Shown: positions 61,737 through 64,000 of the stretch, in pieces | Layout of the letters: each line of letters opens with the position of its first letter | Position numbering within the stretch: position 1 is the first letter of the stretch | Assembly (NCBI RefSeq): GCF_000165485.1 | Contig: NC_014623.1 | Coordinates: forward strand, 4,173,501 to 4,237,500 | Source of the DNA: Stigmatella aurantiaca DW4/3-1 | Lineage (GTDB): Bacteria > Myxococcota > Myxococcia > Myxococcales > Myxococcaceae | Length of the DNA: 64,000 nt | Direction of reading: 5' to 3' | Notes under the pieces: generated by a model | What the model saw: the letters and a program-made list of their open reading frames with translations, nothing else | Told to the model about the DNA's origin: nothing | Database searches by the model: none | Program-made: the position numbers and the translations under genes

Positions 61737-63479
61737 TCACGTCGTCCGGAGGGCCTTCAGGGTGGAGACGAACCGGTCCGCGGGCAGGGTGTTGAGGATG
61801 TCCCCCTTGCGGGCCCAGCCCCTGCGGGCGGTGGCCACCGAGAAGAGGAGGTGATGCAGGTCCTCCTTTTTGTGCGCATCCGCGCTCACCACCAGCTTCA
61901 CCCCTCGCTGGACGGCCTGCCGCACGTGCTCGGTCTTGAGATCCAACCGGGCGGGTTTCCCGTTCACCTCCACCACCACCCCGCGCTCGGCCGCCTTGTC
62001 GAGCACCTCCTCCATGCGCACCGGGTAGGGCTCCCGCTCGTGGATGAGGCGCCCGGTGGGGTGGCCGAGGATGTTCAGCCCGGGGCGGTCCATGGCGTTC
62101 AGCAGCCGCCGCGTCATCTGGTCCTCGTTCATGCTGTGGCGGATGTGGATGGAGCCGATGACCACCTCGAGCCGCTCGAGGAAGTGGTCGCTGTAGTCGA
62201 GCGCGCCGGTTTCCAGGATGTCCACCTCGATGCCCTTGAGGAGCCGGAAGCCGGGGAGGGCCTCGTTCACGCGGTCGATCTCCTCCCACTGGCGCTTGAG
62301 GTCATCCTCCTTGAGCCCGCCTGCGTAGACGGACGTCTGGCTGTGCTCGGTGACGGTGAGGTACTGGAGCCCCATCGCGTGGGCCGCGCGCGCCATCTCC
62401 TCCAGGGAGTGCTTCCCGTCGGACCACGTGCTGTGGCAGTGGACCACGCCGAGCACGTCCTCCATCGACACCAGGTCCTCGGGCAGGTGCCCCTCCAGGG
62501 CGGCTTCGATCTCGCCGGAGTCTTCGCGCAGCTCGGGGGGGATGTACTGCATGCCCAGCAGCCGGTAGAGCGCCGCCTCGTCGGGCACGGGCAGCTTGGT
62601 GCCGTCCGCGCGGTGGACGCCCCACTCGGAGATCTTCAGCCCCTTCTCCTGTCCCAGCCCTCGCAAGCGCACATGGTGGGCCTTGGAGCCGGTGAAGTGG
62701 TGCAGGGCGGTGGCGAAGTCCTCGTCCGGGAGCACGCGCAGGTCCACCTGGAGGTCCTCCTGGACCATTCGCACAGAGCACTTGCTCTCGCCCTTGCCCA
62801 GCACCACGGCCACCCCGGGCGACGTGGCCAGGGCCTCGAGCACGGGCCCGGCCTGGGGCGCCGAGGCCAAGAGGTCCACATCTCCCACCGTCTCCGCGCG
62901 GCGGCGCACGCTGCCGGCCGGGCTGACCCGCACCACGCCTGGGACGGCCTTCAGGCGCGTCAGCAGGTCCTCCACGGTGGGCAGGACATCCCCCAGAAGC
63001 TTGCGCTTGCCCTGCGCGCGCTGGTGAAGCGCAATGCCCTCCAGGATCTTCGCCTCGCTCTTGGCGCCAAAGCCTTTGAGTTCCCGCACGCGGCCCTGCC
63101 GGCAGGCCAGCTCCAGCTCGGCCACACTGCCCACCTTCAGCTCGTTCCAGAGGGCGATGACCTTCTTGGGGCCCACATCCGGCAACTGGAGCATCTCCAT
63201 CAGCCCGGGGGGGTACTCGGCCTTCAGCTCCTCGTAGAAGCCCAGCTTTCCGGTGGTCACCAGCTCGGTAATCTTCTCGGCGAGCCCTTGGCCGATCCCT
63301 GGGAGGTCTTGCAGGCGGCCTTCCTGGACGAGCGTGGCCAGGTCCTGGGGGGTGCCCGAGAGGCGATCCGCGGCGGTGTCATACGCACGGACCTTGAAAG
63401 CGTTCTCCCCCTTGAGTTGAAGGAGCAAGGAGAGGTTCCGGAGAACCTGGACGACGGTGTTTTTGTCGGGCGGAGTCAC
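61737..63479 (-). CDS. polX: DNA polymerase/3'-5' exonuclease PolX
   Basis: A 580-residue repair enzyme combining a polymerase beta-type core with a C-terminal PHP exonuclease. Helix-hairpin-helix motifs (DLPGIGQGLAEKI, LPDVGPKKVIALW) occur in the first 200 residues; the polymerase metal site is ETVGDVDLLAS with paired Asp, and a third Asp lies in LQVDLRVLPD. The PHP part has VHCHSTWSDGKHS, TVTEHS, and GSIHIRHS, DILGHPTGR segments for metals. It fills short gaps in base-excision repair. GTG start without Shine-Dalgarno. Divergent from the Rieske gene. Confidence 0.95.
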   Translation of the reverse strand: MTPPDKNTVVQVLRNLSLLLQLKGENAFKVRAYDTAADRLSGTPQDLATLVQEGRLQDLPGIGQGLAEKITELVTTGKLGFYEELKAEYPPGLMEMLQLPDVGPKKVIALWNELKVGSVAELELACRQGRVRELKGFGAKSEAKILEGIALHQRAQGKRKLLGDVLPTVEDLLTRLKAVPGVVRVSPAGSVRRRAETVGDVDLLASAPQAGPVLEALATSPGVAVVLGKGESKCSVRMVQEDLQVDLRVLPDEDFATALHHFTGSKAHHVRLRGLGQEKGLKISEWGVHRADGTKLPVPDEAALYRLLGMQYIPPELREDSGEIEAALEGHLPEDLVSMEDVLGVVHCHSTWSDGKHSLEEMARAAHAMGLQYLTVTEHSQTSVYAGGLKEDDLKRQWEEIDRVNEALPGFRLLKGIEVDILETGALDYSDHFLERLEVVIGSIHIRHSMNEDQMTRRLLNAMDRPGLNILGHPTGRLIHEREPYPVRMEEVLDKAAERGVVVEVNGKPARLDLKTEHVRQAVQRGVKLVVSADAHKKEDLHHLLFSVATARRGWARKGDILNTLPADRFVSTLKALRTT

Positions 63480-63576
63480 GGGGGGAAAGGTAATCCGGAT
63501 GGGTCGGGGGCGCAGGGATGCATTGTGAAGAAAAGAGGGGCCTCCCCGGCCCGGCCCGGGCGGGGTAGAAGGTCAA

Positions 63577-63600
63577 CCCCCCTCCCGGGGAGGAGGGGGG
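63577..63600. repeat. GC-rich hairpin in the leader of the Rieske gene
   Basis: CCCCCCTCC (63577-63585) and GGAGGGGGG (63592-63600) pair perfectly over 9 bp with a 6-base loop, 30 bases before the Rieske start and between two divergent genes, so it cannot be a terminator of either. Confidence 0.6.
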
Positions 63601-63630
63601 GACTGATCGCGCGAAGGGAAAAAGAAGCCG

Positions 63631-63945
63631 ATGAAGATCAAGCTGGGGCCGGCGGACTTCTCCGAGAAGGAGATGCGAGGCTACGAGGTGGGCAACCGCA
63701 ACGTGTGCGTCGCCAAGATCAACGGGCGTTACAAAGGGCTCGATGACTGGTGCAACCACGCGGGGTGCCTGTTGTCGGGGGGCCGCCTCGAGAACAACCT
63801 GGTGATCTGTCCCTGCCACGAGGTTGGCTTCGACATGGACACGGGCAAGAACGTGACGTCTCCAGAGATCGCCGACGACCAGCCCGTGGTGGGCGTCGAG
63901 GTGCAGGACGGGCAGCTCGTCATTGACGACCCCTGGGCGAAGTAA
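63631..63945 (+). CDS. Small Rieske [2Fe-2S] protein
   Basis: A 104-residue Rieske ferredoxin. The cluster motifs are WCNHAGCLLSGG (C-x-H) and ICPCHEVGFD (C-x2-H), about 17 residues apart as in Rieske-type ferredoxins of oxygenases and NirD-like proteins. No membrane anchor or signal is seen, so it is a soluble electron carrier. AAGGG precedes the ATG. Its partner oxidoreductase is not in the window; the next ORF begins 26 bases later. Confidence 0.95.
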   Translation: MKIKLGPADFSEKEMRGYEVGNRNVCVAKINGRYKGLDDWCNHAGCLLSGGRLENNLVICPCHEVGFDMDTGKNVTSPEIADDQPVVGVEVQDGQLVIDDPWAK

Positions 63946-63971
63946 ATCACGGAAAGAAGGGAAGGCTGCCA

Positions 63972-64000
63972 ATGGGACACGAGGGCCATGACCACGACCA
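63972..64000 (+). CDS. Start of a His-rich ORF (partial)
   Basis: The last 29 bases open a reading frame MGHEGHDHD after GAAGG. The His-rich beginning might bind metal, but nine codons are not enough to name it. It is probably cotranscribed with the Rieske gene. Confidence 0.4.

Overview
The window is about 64 kb of GC-rich DNA (codon third positions are overwhelmingly G or C) from a bacterial chromosome. Gene content points to a myxobacterium of the Cystobacter/Stigmatella/Archangium type: several small lipoproteins with no obvious homologues, class III cyclases with CHASE2 or membrane sensor parts, a double-domain KaiC-like ATPase with its own kinase and receiver, a truncated Hsp70 paired with a proline-rich J protein, a deoxyhypusine-synthase-like enzyme, an LptD-type outer-membrane assembly protein and many signalling proteins. 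Species assignment is inference. No rRNA, tRNA, CRISPR array, insertion sequence or prophage was seen. Coding density is high and no gap exceeds 300 bases.

Layout. 1-5.2 kb: start of purM, a Crp-like regulator directly joined to a class II cyclic-nucleotide phosphodiesterase, then accD, folC and an alpha/beta hydrolase. 5.3-9.8 kb: an AMIN-domain coiled-coil protein, LptD and a small XRE regulator. 9.9-15.4 kb: a calcium-loop lipoprotein, a TetR/enoyl-CoA hydratase pair, a LytM peptidase, a small unknown protein and an EEP-family nuclease/phosphatase. 15.6-17.3 kb: five small membrane-protein genes resembling the enterobacterial yqjD/yqjE group, closed by a clear terminator. 17.4-21.9 kb: an unknown protein, a lipoprotein and a CHASE2 cyclase that has lost a metal-binding aspartate.

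21.9-33.4 kb: respiratory complex I genes in two blocks on the minus strand, nuoA-nuoB and nuoC-nuoD-nuoG-nuoH-nuoI, separated by a class III cyclase, a sulfatase-fold membrane enzyme and a hot-dog thioesterase; each block has its own promoter-like sequence. 33.6-39.3 kb: a chemoreceptor, the receiver/KaiC-like/hybrid-kinase operon and a PHP phosphoesterase. 39.4-48.4 kb: a deoxyhypusine-synthase-like enzyme, an OsmC protein, two divergent phosphoesterase-family enzymes sharing a control region with a perfect 11-11-11 inverted repeat, an outer-membrane protein that may be phospholipase A-like, and arginine decarboxylase speA.

48.5-55.5 kb: a ClpX-like ATPase without the zinc domain, CvpA, the J protein/Hsp70 pair, a glutamine-amidotransferase-like protein lacking its N-terminal cysteine and a lipoprotein. 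55.5-64 kb: a large TonB-dependent receptor, a CPBP intramembrane protease overlapping a trypsin-like protein with an eroded active site, an FMN reductase, an ArsR/SRPBCC pair with a palindrome over its start codon, PolX, a Rieske protein and the start of a histidine-rich ORF.

Recurring themes are cyclic-nucleotide signalling (Crp-like regulator, phosphodiesterase, two cyclases), envelope biogenesis, and enzyme-family members that have lost one catalytic element. All functions are inferred from visible motifs; no database search was run.
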